Assembly: GCA_964247735.1 (NCBI GenBank)
Contig: CAXTVS010000016.1
Span: 3,889-67,888, forward strand
Direction of reading: 5' to 3'
Source of the DNA: Lichenicola sp964247735
GTDB taxonomy: Bacteria > Pseudomonadota > Alphaproteobacteria > Acetobacterales > Acetobacteraceae
Length of the DNA stretch: 64,000 nucleotides
The notes under the pieces were generated by a model. That model did no database searches. It saw only the letters and a program-made list of their open reading frames with translations, and was not told the origin of the DNA. Below are positions 1 to 8,451 of this stretch, piece by piece. The position numbers and the translations under genes are program-made. Every line of letters starts with the position of its first letter. Position 1 is the first letter of the stretch.

Positions 1-1
1 C

Positions 2-448
2 GATTTCGTGCGCGACGTGGGCGACGGCCCGGAGCGCCGCGACGTGATCGGGCTGCAGGTGGTGACGGTGGGGCAGAAGGCCTCCGACGTCGCCCGCATC
101 TGGTTCGAGGCCAACCGCTACCAGGACTACCTGTACCTGCACGGCCTGTCGGTGGAGATGGCGGAGGCAATGGCGGAATACGCGCACAAGCGGATGCGTG
201 CCGAGCTGGGATATGCGGGCGAGGACGCGCGCGACATGGACGCGCTGTTGTCCCAGGGCTATCGCGGCTCGCGCTACTCGTTCGGCTACCCGGCCTGCCC
301 CAGGCTGGAGGACCAGGAGCCGCTGCTGCGACTCCTGGATGCGGAGCGGATCGGGGTCAGCCTGTCCGAGGGCTGGCAGCTGCATCCGGAGCAGTCCACC
401 AGCGCCCTGGTGCTGTTCAACCGCCACGCCAAGTACTTCTCGATATGA
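2..448 (+). CDS. metH: Cobalamin-dependent methionine synthase, C-terminal end (partial)
   Basis: The reading frame is already open at the window edge, so only about 148 C-terminal residues are visible. They match the AdoMet-binding reactivation domain of MetH: the RGSRYSFGYPACP block, the following LEDQ, and the terminal SLSEGWQLHPEQSTSALV stretch are characteristic of that domain. This domain binds S-adenosylmethionine and remethylates oxidised cobalamin during methionine synthesis. The upstream homocysteine, folate and cobalamin domains lie outside the window. The gene ends normally and is followed by about 300 bases without a plus-strand gene. Family assignment is confident; full-length integrity cannot be judged. 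Confidence 0.93.
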   Translation, partial: DFVRDVGDGPERRDVIGLQVVTVGQKASDVARIWFEANRYQDYLYLHGLSVEMAEAMAEYAHKRMRAELGYAGEDARDMDALLSQGYRGSRYSFGYPACPRLEDQEPLLRLLDAERIGVSLSEGWQLHPEQSTSALVLFNRHAKYFSI

Positions 449-716
449 GAAGGGTCCGATACAATTCCGTATCGAACAGGCCGCAGTAAGCCGCGATGAT
501 TACATGACAAGTCGTTGCATACCTGTCGCACGCCGGTCTCAGCCCGTCCCATGGCTGCGCGTCCGGCACGCAAAGGTTGCGGGCCATCTGATGCAAGAGC
601 ATGTTGTGACGGGAGTTGGTGCGACGAGGCGGGACAGCTCGAGGCTGTCAGCCGGTAAGGACCTCTGCCTGAAGCGGAACCATCCTTCCCGATCCGCGCG
701 GTCCTGACCGCCCGAG

Positions 717-745
717 ACGGGCCGCGCCGGCGGCGGCGGGCCCGT
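717..745 (-). terminator. Possible hairpin terminator after the Hint-domain gene
   Basis: A 7-base inverted repeat (717-723 with 739-745, 15-base loop) lies 7 bases beyond the stop of the minus-strand gene ending at 753. There is no clear T-run, so this is only a candidate. The rest of 449-752, between convergent metH and the Hint gene, shows no coding frame or RNA that I can recognise. Confidence 0.25.
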
Positions 746-752
746 AGCAGGA

Positions 753-2156
753 TCAGGCGGCGCGTGCGGCCGCCAGATATGGGCCGGCCTCCACCACCTC
801 GATGTCGAGGAACACCGGCCGGCCGGCTGCCTGCGACAGGTCGAGCGGCAGCAACGCGTCGCCGCTGGTCCAGCGGCAGCCGGCACCGGCTTCCGGGGCA
901 TGCCAGCCGGACAGGTCCGGGTCGGTCAGGTGCAGGTCCGAGACGGTGCGGCGCCGCCCCTCGCTGAAGCCGATCCGCCCGACCAGCACGCCCAGGTGGC
1001 GCCGGTCGTCGAGAAACGGCCCGACCACGTCGGACGGGCGGGAGGTGCGCGACAGCAGGCGCAGGCTGCCGACCTGGCCCGGCACGACAAAGGCGTAGAT
1101 CTTGCCGTCGAACAGGGTCGGGCCGATTTCCAGGCCGCCGTCGGTGACCAGGCGGAGTTCAGGCTCGTTGACGACGGGAGCAGACTGTCCGGCACCCTTC
1201 ATGCCGAGCCCGGCCGCGCGCGCTGCCAGCCGCTTCCAGATTGGCTCGACGGTGTCCCGGTCGACCGCGAGCGGGGCGGCCGCGTCCTCGGCCCAGCTCT
1301 TGTGCGCGGGGTCGACCGAGAAGTCGGGCCGCAGGCCGGGCACCTCGGCGTTGACGAAGTTGCCGCGGTTTCCGGTGTCGAGGTAGCTCTCGGCCTCCAG
1401 GCCGTCGGCGATCAGGATGCCGTGCCGCTCCAACTCGACGTGGAAGTACTCGTACTGCGTCAGGTCGGTGCCGACAACGATGGAGCTGTCGTTGACCAGC
1501 ATGCGCGCCGGGATCAGCTTGCTGTCCAGGAACAGGCAGTGCTCGGAGGTGACCAGCAGGTCGCGCGTCGGCACACCGTCGCGGATCGCACCGGCCTTGA
1601 TCCTGACCGGGAAGTCCTCGATCGACGAGCCCGGCAGCACCGTCACGCTGCGGCGGCCGATCCAGGTCACCGGCTCCAGCACGCGCTCGCCGTTCCGCAG
1701 CGTCGCCACCAGGTCGCCCACCCGCAGCGCCTCGACCGCGACCTCGCCCTCCGCGGCGGCGATCTGGGTGCCGCGCAGGAAGCAGGTCGGAATGGTCCCG
1801 GTCGTGGTGAGGTTGGTAGCTGCGGTGTTTAGCGGGACCGTGGCGCCGGTTGCGCTGATGGCAAACGCCCCACCGGTGACCGCGCTGTCCCTGAAAACGT
1901 AGATGGTGTTGTTCCCGTTGAGGTAGTAGCCCTCGTAGGTCGCGGTGCTGGTCGCGGGCGTGCTGTCCGACGCGGTGGTTGTAAGGGTGACGGTACTGCC
2001 GACGGCGGAGATCGAGCCCGACAGCGACAGGGTCGTTCCGGTGGTAAGGTCGGCCTTCCCGTCATAGGTTGACGGGATGACAACGACCCCCGGGGTATAG
2101 GTTCCGGTCGTGACCTGGGAGCCGCTGTAGACGGTGCTGTTGGTAAAGGTTGGCAT
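753..2156 (-). CDS. Hint-domain (Hedgehog/intein fold) protein
   Basis: A 467-residue protein. Residues 1-120 are rich in Thr, Ser and Gly and look like a beta-structured surface or linker region. A Hint domain begins at Cys125 (CFLRGTQI), includes the RVGDLV and EPVTWIGRR blocks, and carries a TSEHCL motif around Thr203-His206, as in the Hint_2 family. Family knowledge says Hint domains can catalyse N-S acyl shift self-processing; whether this one cleaves is not shown. The last ~150 residues form a separate domain shared with the broken copy at 2376-2900. The start at 2156 is chosen because an AGGAGG ribosome site lies just upstream; an in-frame earlier start at 2213 has none. Location is inferred to be the cell surface or secreted. 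Confidence 0.8.
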   Translation of the reverse strand: MPTFTNSTVYSGSQVTTGTYTPGVVVIPSTYDGKADLTTGTTLSLSGSISAVGSTVTLTTTASDSTPATSTATYEGYYLNGNNTIYVFRDSAVTGGAFAISATGATVPLNTAATNLTTTGTIPTCFLRGTQIAAAEGEVAVEALRVGDLVATLRNGERVLEPVTWIGRRSVTVLPGSSIEDFPVRIKAGAIRDGVPTRDLLVTSEHCLFLDSKLIPARMLVNDSSIVVGTDLTQYEYFHVELERHGILIADGLEAESYLDTGNRGNFVNAEVPGLRPDFSVDPAHKSWAEDAAAPLAVDRDTVEPIWKRLAARAAGLGMKGAGQSAPVVNEPELRLVTDGGLEIGPTLFDGKIYAFVVPGQVGSLRLLSRTSRPSDVVGPFLDDRRHLGVLVGRIGFSEGRRRTVSDLHLTDPDLSGWHAPEAGAGCRWTSGDALLPLDLSQAAGRPVFLDIEVVEAGPYLAAARAA

Positions 2157-2213
2157 GATCCTCCTGATCCCTCCGGTGTCCGCTGGTGATGCCGTCACGC
2201 TGCTAGTTGGCAA

Positions 2214-2243
2214 TTGTTAGTGAGGCGATAACAGTCGGGTCAA
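2214..2243 (-). promoter_or_regulatory. Candidate sigma-70-like promoter of the Hint-domain gene
   Basis: Read on the minus strand there is TTGACC at 2243-2238, an 18-base spacer, and TAACAA at 2219-2214, about 58 bases upstream of the start at 2156. The local stretch is AT-richer than its surroundings. Recognised by eye only. Confidence 0.35.
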
Positions 2244-2375
2244 CAACAGTCGCACCTTTCTCAATCTTGGTGCAGATCGCCTTAATAGAAACACGTTGTA
2301 TGCTTGATCCCGGCATCCTCAGACAGGACATGTCGCCTGGCGTGAGACCGCTTCAGGATTCGAGGCAGGCGCAGG

Positions 2376-2900
2376 TTGACGCTGTCGGGTCTACGTCCGG
2401 GCGGCATTCGGTCGGGTGCGTCGTGTCGAGCCGATCTGGCGCCGCTGCTGGACCGCGCCCGCCTCCTCGGGCCGGATGCCGCGCCGGTCGTCATCGCCAT
2501 GACCGACCAGCCGGACCTCCGCCTGCCGTTCGACGACGGAATCGAGGTGTCCGCCTGCTGGCACGACCCGCAGCGCCGCATGTTCCGCCTGCCGCGAGGC
2601 GCACGGCAGGTCCGGCTGCTGTCGCGCGCCGGGGTGCCGGCGGAGACCGTGGATCCGTTCGTCGAGGATCGCCGCACCGCTGGGGATCGCCGTCGACAAC
2701 CTGGTGCTACGGAAGGGCCTCGACGAGCAGGTGATCCTGCCGGCCGATCCGGCGCTGCGCGGCTGGCGTGCCGACGAGGGTGCGCTGGACCGACGGGAAC
2801 GCCGAGCTCGACCTGCCGCGCGCCGACGCGGGAGGTCGTGCTCGACATCCACCTCGCCGCCACCATGCTGTATCACGACGAGATCAAGCTGGCCGCCTGA
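2376..2900 (+). pseudogene. Frameshifted remnant of a Hint-family C-terminal domain
   Basis: Three reading frames in succession encode pieces that together align with the C-terminal region of the Hint protein at 753-2156. Shared blocks include VRLLSR, DPFVEDRR versus GPFLDDRR, LRGWRADEGA versus LSGWHAPEAG, and a final VVLDIHL versus VFLDIEV. The frame moves from 2376 (phase 0) to phase 1 near 2690, to phase 2 near 2790, and back to phase 0 near 2840, ending at 2900. No Hint catalytic half is visible upstream. This looks like a decayed, truncated paralogue, although three same-direction single-base shifts could also reflect sequencing error. Confidence 0.7.
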
Positions 2901-2916
2901 GCGGGCGCGCGGCGCG

Positions 2917-3303
2917 TCAGGCCGACGGCGTGTCCTTGGGCGTGTCCCTGGGCGTCAGCTCCCCGGCCAGCCGCATCAGCTCGGCGACCCGGAACGGCTT
3001 GCGCATGAAGGCGGTGTAGCCGGTGCAGCGTTCGGCGATCGTCGCTTCCGGCATGGAGCTCATCACCACCACCGGGACGCCCTGCAGCGACGGGTCCTGG
3101 GCCATGGCGCGCAACACCCCGGCGCCATCCAGCCTCGGCATCATGTAGTCGAGGAACACCAGGTCGGGACGCGCTGCCGCCATGGCCTCCAGGCCTTGGC
3201 GGCCGTTCGAGGCGCTGAGCACGTGATGGCCCTCGTCGACGAGGATGTCCTGGATCAGGTCCGCGATCCCGAACTCGTCGTCCACCACCAGCACCGTCGC
3301 CAT
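2917..3303 (-). CDS. Single-domain response regulator (CheY-like)
   Basis: A 128-residue stand-alone receiver domain with no output domain. The acidic pair is Asp8/Asp9, the expected phospho-acceptor is Asp52 (FLDYMMP), and the conserved lysine is Lys102 (RKPF). It follows the KaiC-like gene by 2 bases and is the last gene of a three-gene operon with the histidine kinase at 4811-5605. It is probably phosphorylated by that kinase and acts by protein contact, perhaps with the KaiC-like ATPase; that link is inferred from gene order. Confidence 0.92.
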   Translation of the reverse strand: MATVLVVDDEFGIADLIQDILVDEGHHVLSASNGRQGLEAMAAARPDLVFLDYMMPRLDGAGVLRAMAQDPSLQGVPVVVMSSMPEATIAERCTGYTAFMRKPFRVAELMRLAGELTPRDTPKDTPSA

Positions 3304-3305
3304 GG

Positions 3306-4814
3306 CTAGCCGCCGCGCTCTTGCGGCGGCGTCTCGTCCGCGACGGGCGCCTGGTTCCGCCCGAGCGCGGAACTGGTCGTGACGTGCTGGGCGGTCGCGG
3401 TGGTGGTCCTGATGAGCAGGCCCCGGCTGCTGGTGACATACTCGTAGAGCGAGGAGTCGAACGCGCTGTCCCGGACCTTCAGCACCGAGACCAGGCGATG
3501 CAGGTCGGCACCCAGCTCGACGAAGCGGAGCAGGATCAGGTTCTCGGCCAGGCTGGACAGGTCGCCGATCGGGTTGCGTATGTTGGGCCCCATGATGTCC
3601 GGGACCTCCAGCGTGTACACCGTGGTCACGCCCAGCACGCGCAGCTCGTTCATCAGTGCGGTGAGGAAGTTGCCGATGCGGCGCGGATGGCTGCCGGCGG
3701 CGTATTGCAGCGCGCCGAGGCCGTCGATGAACAGCCGGCGCACCCTGCGCCGGTGCACGGCCTCGAGCAGGCGGTGCCCGTAGGCATCCAGCAGGTCATC
3801 CGTCGGCGGCTGCCACATCACCTCCACCGTTCCCGCCTCGATCTGCCCGGACAGTTCCGGACACACGTCGGCGGCCTTGATGCCGATCCGGACAGGCGTC
3901 TCGTAGAAGCCGAACAGCAGGCCGGGCTCGTCCGCCGTGCTGCCGGACAGGAAGTGCAGCCCCATCGTGGTCTTGCCGGTGCCCGACGGTCCCATGACCA
4001 TGGTGGTGGAGCAGGCCGGCAGGCCACCGCCCAGCATGACGTCGAGCTGGTCGGAGCCGGTCGAGACCCGCTTCCCGCCGGGCGTCTCGGTATCGGGCCG
4101 CGACGGCCGGGACAGCAGGGCCTCGATGCGCGGATACACGATGATCCCGTCGCCGGTGATCTTGAAGGCGTGTCGTCCGCGCAGGAAGGCGCTGCCGCGG
4201 AACTTGACCACCTGCAGCGAGCTTCCCGCCGCCCATTCCGTCAGCTGGTCGGCCAGCTCGATGATGCCGTCCACCATGGTGTGCTCGGGCGTGACCTTGT
4301 GGCCTTCCTGGGCGCTGGTCAGCGCGAACACGGTGCACTCGGTGGCGATGGCGATCGCCTGCAGCTCGTGCACGAACTCGCTGAACGCCTGCTCGTCCGC
4401 GGCCGCGCGACGGGCCGAGATGATCCCGTCCAGCACCAGCACCGAGGCGCTGCGCGCGGTGATCTCGCCCCGCAGCAGGGTCAGCAGCCCCTTGAGCCCG
4501 TCGTCGTGCAGCACCTGGAGGCCGTCGAAGTAGGCCAGCCGGTCCGGGATCATCGCCTTGTCGAAGAACGACATGACGCCCAGGTGCTGCATCATGCGCG
4601 CGTGGTATTCTGCCAGCAGGGTGATGTAGAGCGCCCGGCCGCCCCTTGCGATGTGGTGGAAGCAGACCTGGTTGCCGAACGTGGTCTTGCCGGCCCCGGG
4701 AGGACCCTGGACGATGTAGAGGCCGCCTCTCAGGAAGCCGCCACCCAGGATGGTGTCGAGGCCCGGGATGCCGCTCGTCACCCGCTCCAGGTTGGCTCCG
4801 TGGCCCCCGGTCAT
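3306..4814 (-). CDS. KaiC-like double-domain ATPase
   Basis: A 502-residue protein with two RecA/KaiC domains. CI spans roughly residues 8-230 with Walker A GPPGAGKTT at 37-45; CII spans roughly 248-470 with Walker A GPSGTGKTT at 275-283. Each domain has one glutamate (Glu69, Glu305) where cyanobacterial KaiC has a catalytic pair. The position matching the KaiC autophosphorylation pair Ser431/Thr432 reads Ser420-Ser421, so autophosphorylation is conceivable. No kaiA or kaiB is nearby. The ATG at 4814 overlaps the kinase stop by 4 bases (ATGA), indicating translational coupling. Related non-cyanobacterial KaiC homologues are proposed to act in stress or signal relay; the role here is unknown. 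Confidence 0.9.
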   Translation of the reverse strand: MTGGHGANLERVTSGIPGLDTILGGGFLRGGLYIVQGPPGAGKTTFGNQVCFHHIARGGRALYITLLAEYHARMMQHLGVMSFFDKAMIPDRLAYFDGLQVLHDDGLKGLLTLLRGEITARSASVLVLDGIISARRAAADEQAFSEFVHELQAIAIATECTVFALTSAQEGHKVTPEHTMVDGIIELADQLTEWAAGSSLQVVKFRGSAFLRGRHAFKITGDGIIVYPRIEALLSRPSRPDTETPGGKRVSTGSDQLDVMLGGGLPACSTTMVMGPSGTGKTTMGLHFLSGSTADEPGLLFGFYETPVRIGIKAADVCPELSGQIEAGTVEVMWQPPTDDLLDAYGHRLLEAVHRRRVRRLFIDGLGALQYAAGSHPRRIGNFLTALMNELRVLGVTTVYTLEVPDIMGPNIRNPIGDLSSLAENLILLRFVELGADLHRLVSVLKVRDSAFDSSLYEYVTSSRGLLIRTTTATAQHVTTSSALGRNQAPVADETPPQERGG

Positions 4815-5605
4815 GCCGCTGCCGCGCCGACATGGCGCGGCAGCGACACCACGAATGCGGTGCCGCCACCCGGGGCATCCTCCACGGCGATGGTTCCGTC
4901 CATCACCGCAACCAGCTGGCCGACCACCCACAGCCCGACGCCGAAGCCGCTCCGCCGCTCGTGCTGCCCGACCACGCGCTCGAAGCGGCTGAAGATGCGC
5001 GTCCGGTCCTTGGCCGAGATGCCGGGACCGCCGTCGCGCACGGTGATCCGGACCTCGGCGCCCAGTGCCTCGGCGCACACCTCGATCGGCCGGGAGCCGC
5101 CATACTTCACGGCGTTGGAAACGAGGTTGTCGATGATCTGCTCCATGGCCACGTGGTCCCAGGTCCCGGGCAGGCTGGGCGGAACGGCGAGCCCGATCGG
5201 ACACCCGGCATAGCGGGACGGTTCGGCAAAGGTTTCCACGACGTCGCGAACCAGCGCCGAGAGGTCGAAGGCGCTCACGTCCAGCCGGAACTGGCCGCTG
5301 GTCAGGCGGGACACGTCCAGCAGCGCGGTCGCCCGCCTGAGGTAGTTGTTCATGGCGTGCTGGATGCGCACCAGCCGCTGCTCGACCTGCCCGGGCGACA
5401 GCCGGCCGGCGCGCAGGCCGGTCAGGAGCAGGTCGAGCTGGCCCACCATCGGGGTCATCGGGTTGCGCAGCTCGTGCGCCGCGACGGCGATGAACACGTC
5501 GCGTGCGGCAACCGCCGCTTCCAGCTCGGCCTGGCGTTGCGACGGGTCCCGCGGCTCGACGGGCGGGTCGGGACTTCCGGGCGACCGGACCTCGGGAAGG
5601 CTCAT
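4811..5605 (-). CDS. Soluble sensor histidine kinase, KaiC-operon
   Basis: A 264-residue kinase with almost no input region. A HisKA helix carries the phospho-acceptor His44 in AAHELRNPM, followed by a HATPase domain with an N-box (NLVSNAVKYG), G1 (DGGPGIS) and G2 (GFGVGLW). There is no membrane segment, PAS or GAF domain, so any signal must come through a partner protein. The first gene of the kinase-KaiC-response regulator operon; its stop overlaps the KaiC start. An AGGA site lies 8 bases before the ATG. The operon arrangement suggests KaiC feeds into, or is read out by, this kinase. Confidence 0.93.
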   Translation of the reverse strand: MSLPEVRSPGSPDPPVEPRDPSQRQAELEAAVAARDVFIAVAAHELRNPMTPMVGQLDLLLTGLRAGRLSPGQVEQRLVRIQHAMNNYLRRATALLDVSRLTSGQFRLDVSAFDLSALVRDVVETFAEPSRYAGCPIGLAVPPSLPGTWDHVAMEQIIDNLVSNAVKYGGSRPIEVCAEALGAEVRITVRDGGPGISAKDRTRIFSRFERVVGQHERRSGFGVGLWVVGQLVAVMDGTIAVEDAPGGGTAFVVSLPRHVGAAAA

Positions 5606-5786
5606 GCGGGAGGTCCTGATGCGAACGGGATGCGGGCTGGCAGGTCGCTGAGATTTCTACAACTCGCGCACCATCGCAATGTTCCTGCCCGCGCGGACAG
5701 GCCTGGGCACGGGCCACCCTTTCACGCGGGCGCGTCGCCAGGACGGCGTGAATGCACCAGGATGCGTCGGCAACCGGAGGCGGCAG

Positions 5787-6155
5787 ATGCGGCAGCACCC
5801 CGACGCGGACAGCGTGCTGTCCGTCCTGTGGCAGGACGCGCGACCGGCCGATCCGTCGGCGGCCGATCCGGCCCGGATCCGGCGGCTCGCGCAGGCGCTG
5901 GGCGAGCAGGCGATGCAGTGCGTGGCCGACGCCCTCGGCGCCCGCCGCGCGGAGGTGGTGCAGCACAGCGCCGACCTGCTGGAAACGCTGGTGTCGCTCT
6001 GGGCCGCGTGCGGCCTGTCACCCGACGAGATCTGGATCGAGCTGCACAAGCGCGAGCAGCTCGGCAGCCTGCTGATGCAGCTGAACCAGGCCCAGAGCCA
6101 GGTGCCGCGCCGCCTGCTCAAGCCCTGGCGGGTGGACAGCACCAAGCTGCCGTGA
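5787..6155 (+). CDS. HisE-like phosphoribosyl-ATP pyrophosphatase fold, probable pseudoenzyme
   Basis: A 122-residue protein whose residues 30-92 align along their length with the HisE (phosphoribosyl-ATP pyrophosphohydrolase) helical core, for example the ADLLETLVSLWAACGLSPDEI region. The metal-binding acidic motifs are eroded: HisE EExxE reads Glu40-Gln41-x-x-Gln44, and ExxD reads His60-x-x-Asp63. Three of five ligands are therefore changed, so classical pyrophosphatase activity is doubtful. The start at 5787 is chosen for the GGAGG site 6 bases upstream; an in-frame ATG at 5679 exists but lacks one. It is divergent from the KaiC operon and not near other histidine genes. Function unknown. 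Confidence 0.6.
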   Translation: MRQHPDADSVLSVLWQDARPADPSAADPARIRRLAQALGEQAMQCVADALGARRAEVVQHSADLLETLVSLWAACGLSPDEIWIELHKREQLGSLLMQLNQAQSQVPRRLLKPWRVDSTKLP

Positions 6156-6332
6156 TCCGCTCCCGCCCGGCAGGGGCCGCTCCGGGCGAAGGGCTGCCCT
6201 GAGCCGTCGTGGCGACAAGGGACTGGCGCCGGGGCACCGGCAGGGCGATATAGCCGCCATCGTGATCCCGTTCCCCCGCCCCGTCCGGACCGCGTTCCCG
6301 CCAGCTCCGATTCGTTTGCTGGAAGCCGGCGC

Positions 6333-6851
6333 ATGAACTGGGTCGACCTGCTGGTTCTGGTGCTGCTGTTGTTGTCGGCGCTGGTCGGGCTGCTGCGCGG
6401 GTTCGTGCGCGAGGCGCTGGGGCTGTGCGCCTGGATCGCGGCGGCCGTGCTGGCGATCCGGTTCAGCCCCGAGGCGGAGCCGTTCGCCCGTCGCCTGATC
6501 GGCAATGCCTCGGTGGCCGATCCGGTCGCGTTCCTCGTGGTGTTCGGGGTGCTGCTGATCGCCTTCCTGCTGGTCGCGGCAGCACTTGGCGGGCTGGTGC
6601 GCGGCTCCCTGTTCGGCGGGCTGGACCGGCTGGCCGGGGGCGCCTTCGGGCTGCTGCGCGGATTCGCGGTGCTGGTGGTCGCCTACCTGGTGGCGGTGCC
6701 GTTGGTGCCCGTTTCCGGCTGGCCGCAGGCGCTGCGCGCCAGCCGCGCCCTGCCCTACGTCCGCAACGGCGCCGCCGTCGTCGTGCCGCGCCTGCCGGAG
6801 CGGTTCCGTCCCGATCTCGATCCGCCGCCTGCGGACGCGGGTGCCACGTGA
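6333..6851 (+). CDS. cvpA: CvpA family membrane protein
   Basis: A 172-residue protein with four hydrophobic segments (about residues 5-22, 28-42, 66-88 and 106-126), starting MNWVDLLVLV as is typical of CvpA (colicin V production protein family). The glycine-rich LLRGFVREALG and LLRG repeats are conserved in the family. It lies directly upstream of purF, the same cvpA-purF order found in many proteobacteria. It is an inner-membrane protein of uncertain biochemical role, linked to envelope function and toxin uptake in other bacteria. Confidence 0.9.
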   Translation: MNWVDLLVLVLLLLSALVGLLRGFVREALGLCAWIAAAVLAIRFSPEAEPFARRLIGNASVADPVAFLVVFGVLLIAFLLVAAALGGLVRGSLFGGLDRLAGGAFGLLRGFAVLVVAYLVAVPLVPVSGWPQALRASRALPYVRNGAAVVVPRLPERFRPDLDPPPADAGAT

Positions 6852-6883
6852 GCCGGGCGCGTCCCGCCGGCAGGAGCCTGTTG

Positions 6884-8410
6884 ATGACCGACCTCCTTGC
6901 GCATGGATCCCTCGACGAGCCCTCCGGCCCGCACGACGACGATCACCCGCACGAGGAATGCGGGGTGTTCGGCATCTGGAACGCGCACGACGCCGGCGCG
7001 ATGACCGCGCTCGGCCTGCATGCGCTGCAGCACCGGGGCCAGGAGGCGACCGGCATCGTCTCCTTCTCCCAGGACGGCCCCGACAGCCGCTTCCACACCC
7101 ACAAGGGGCTGGGCCTGGTCGGCGACGTGTTCGGCGACGCCCGCATCATCGGCGGACTGCCGGGCCACGCCGCGGTCGGCCACAACCGCTACGCCACCAC
7201 CGGCGCCACCCTGATCCGCAACGTCCAGCCGCTCTATGCCGAGTTCGAGTTCGGCGGCCTGGCGGTCGGCCACAACGGCAACCTCACCAACGCCGCCAGC
7301 CTGCGCCGCGCCCTGGTGCGACGCGGCTGCATCTTCCAGTCCACCACCGACAGCGAGGTGTTCATCCACCTGATCGCCATCAGCCTCTACACCACCGTTA
7401 CCGACCGGCTGACCGACGCGCTGAAGCAGGTGATGGGCGCCTACTCGCTGGTGGTGCTGAGCCAGGAGGCGCTGATCGGCGTGCGCGACCCGCTCGGCGT
7501 GCGGCCGCTGATCCTGGGGCGGATCGACCAGAACAAGGATGGGCGGGCGGACGGCAAGCCGGCCTGGGTGCTGGCGAGCGAGACCTGCGCGCTCGACATC
7601 GTCGGCGCCGAGTTCGTGCGCGACGTCGAGCCGGGCGAGATCGTGGTCATCGACCATGACGGCGTGCGCTCGATCCGTCCGTTCGGCGACAAGCCGGGCC
7701 GGTTCTGCGTGTTCGAGTACATCTACTTCGCCCGTCCGGACTCGGTGCTGGACGGCTACGGCGTCTACGAGGCGCGCAAGCGCATCGGCGTGGAGCTGGC
7801 GCGGGAAAGCCCGGTCGAGGCCGACGTGATCGTGCCGGTGCCGGATTCCGGCGTGCCGTCGGCGATGGGCTACTCGGTGTCGAGCGGCATCCCGTTCGAG
7901 CTCGGCATCATCCGCAACCATTACGTCGGCCGCACCTTCATCGAGCCGACCGACCAGATCCGCAACCTGGGCGTCAAGCTGAAGCACTCCGCCAACCGCG
8001 CCATGATCGCCGGCAAGCGGGTGATCCTGGTCGACGACTCGATCGTGCGCGGCACCACCTCCCGCAAGATCGTCGAGATGGTGCGCGCCGCCGGGGCGTC
8101 GGAGGTGCACATGCGCATCTCCTCGCCGCCCACCACCCATTCCTGCTTCTACGGCATCGACACGCCCGAGCGCGGCAAGCTGCTGGCCGCCAACCACGAC
8201 AGCGAGGAGATGGCGCGGTTGATCGGCGCCGACAGCCTCGCCTTCATCTCGCTGGACGGGCTCTACCGCGCGCTTGGGCGTCCGGAGGGCCGCGATCCGG
8301 CCAGGCCGTTCTACTGCGACGCCTGCTTCACCGGCGAGTACCCGATCAGCCTCGCCGACCTGAACGAGAACAGCCGCGCCAGGCCGGACCTGCTGGCCGA
8401 GGCCCGGTGA
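6884..8410 (+). CDS. purF: Amidophosphoribosyltransferase
   Basis: A 508-residue enzyme for the first committed step of purine synthesis: PRPP plus glutamine to 5-phosphoribosylamine. The propeptide (about 24 residues) precedes the catalytic cysteine in EECGVFGIW. Glutaminase landmarks include GLHALQHRGQE, GHNRYATTG and GHNGNL. The C-terminal phosphoribosyltransferase PRPP loop is VILVDDSIVRGTT, and the SSPPTTHSCFYGIDTP block is also conserved. The start at 6884 is preceded by AGGAG. It follows cvpA by 32 bases and ends before a strong hairpin. Confidence 0.98.
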   Translation: MTDLLAHGSLDEPSGPHDDDHPHEECGVFGIWNAHDAGAMTALGLHALQHRGQEATGIVSFSQDGPDSRFHTHKGLGLVGDVFGDARIIGGLPGHAAVGHNRYATTGATLIRNVQPLYAEFEFGGLAVGHNGNLTNAASLRRALVRRGCIFQSTTDSEVFIHLIAISLYTTVTDRLTDALKQVMGAYSLVVLSQEALIGVRDPLGVRPLILGRIDQNKDGRADGKPAWVLASETCALDIVGAEFVRDVEPGEIVVIDHDGVRSIRPFGDKPGRFCVFEYIYFARPDSVLDGYGVYEARKRIGVELARESPVEADVIVPVPDSGVPSAMGYSVSSGIPFELGIIRNHYVGRTFIEPTDQIRNLGVKLKHSANRAMIAGKRVILVDDSIVRGTTSRKIVEMVRAAGASEVHMRISSPPTTHSCFYGIDTPERGKLLAANHDSEEMARLIGADSLAFISLDGLYRALGRPEGRDPARPFYCDACFTGEYPISLADLNENSRARPDLLAEAR

Positions 8411-8420
8411 TCCCGGAAGA

Positions 8421-8451
8421 CCCGGCCGACACTCTTCCCGACGGCCGGGTG
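8421..8451 (+). terminator. Hairpin after purF
   Basis: A perfect 9-base inverted repeat (8421-8429 with 8443-8451) with a 13-base loop, starting 10 bases after the purF stop. No marked T-run follows. Probably ends or protects the cvpA-purF transcript. Confidence 0.55.

Noticed and set aside
3306..5966. A single 886-residue minus-strand protein containing KaiC.
   Set aside because: The upstream 380 residues are out of frame with the histidine kinase that occupies the same DNA. KaiC starts at 4814, coupled to the kinase stop.
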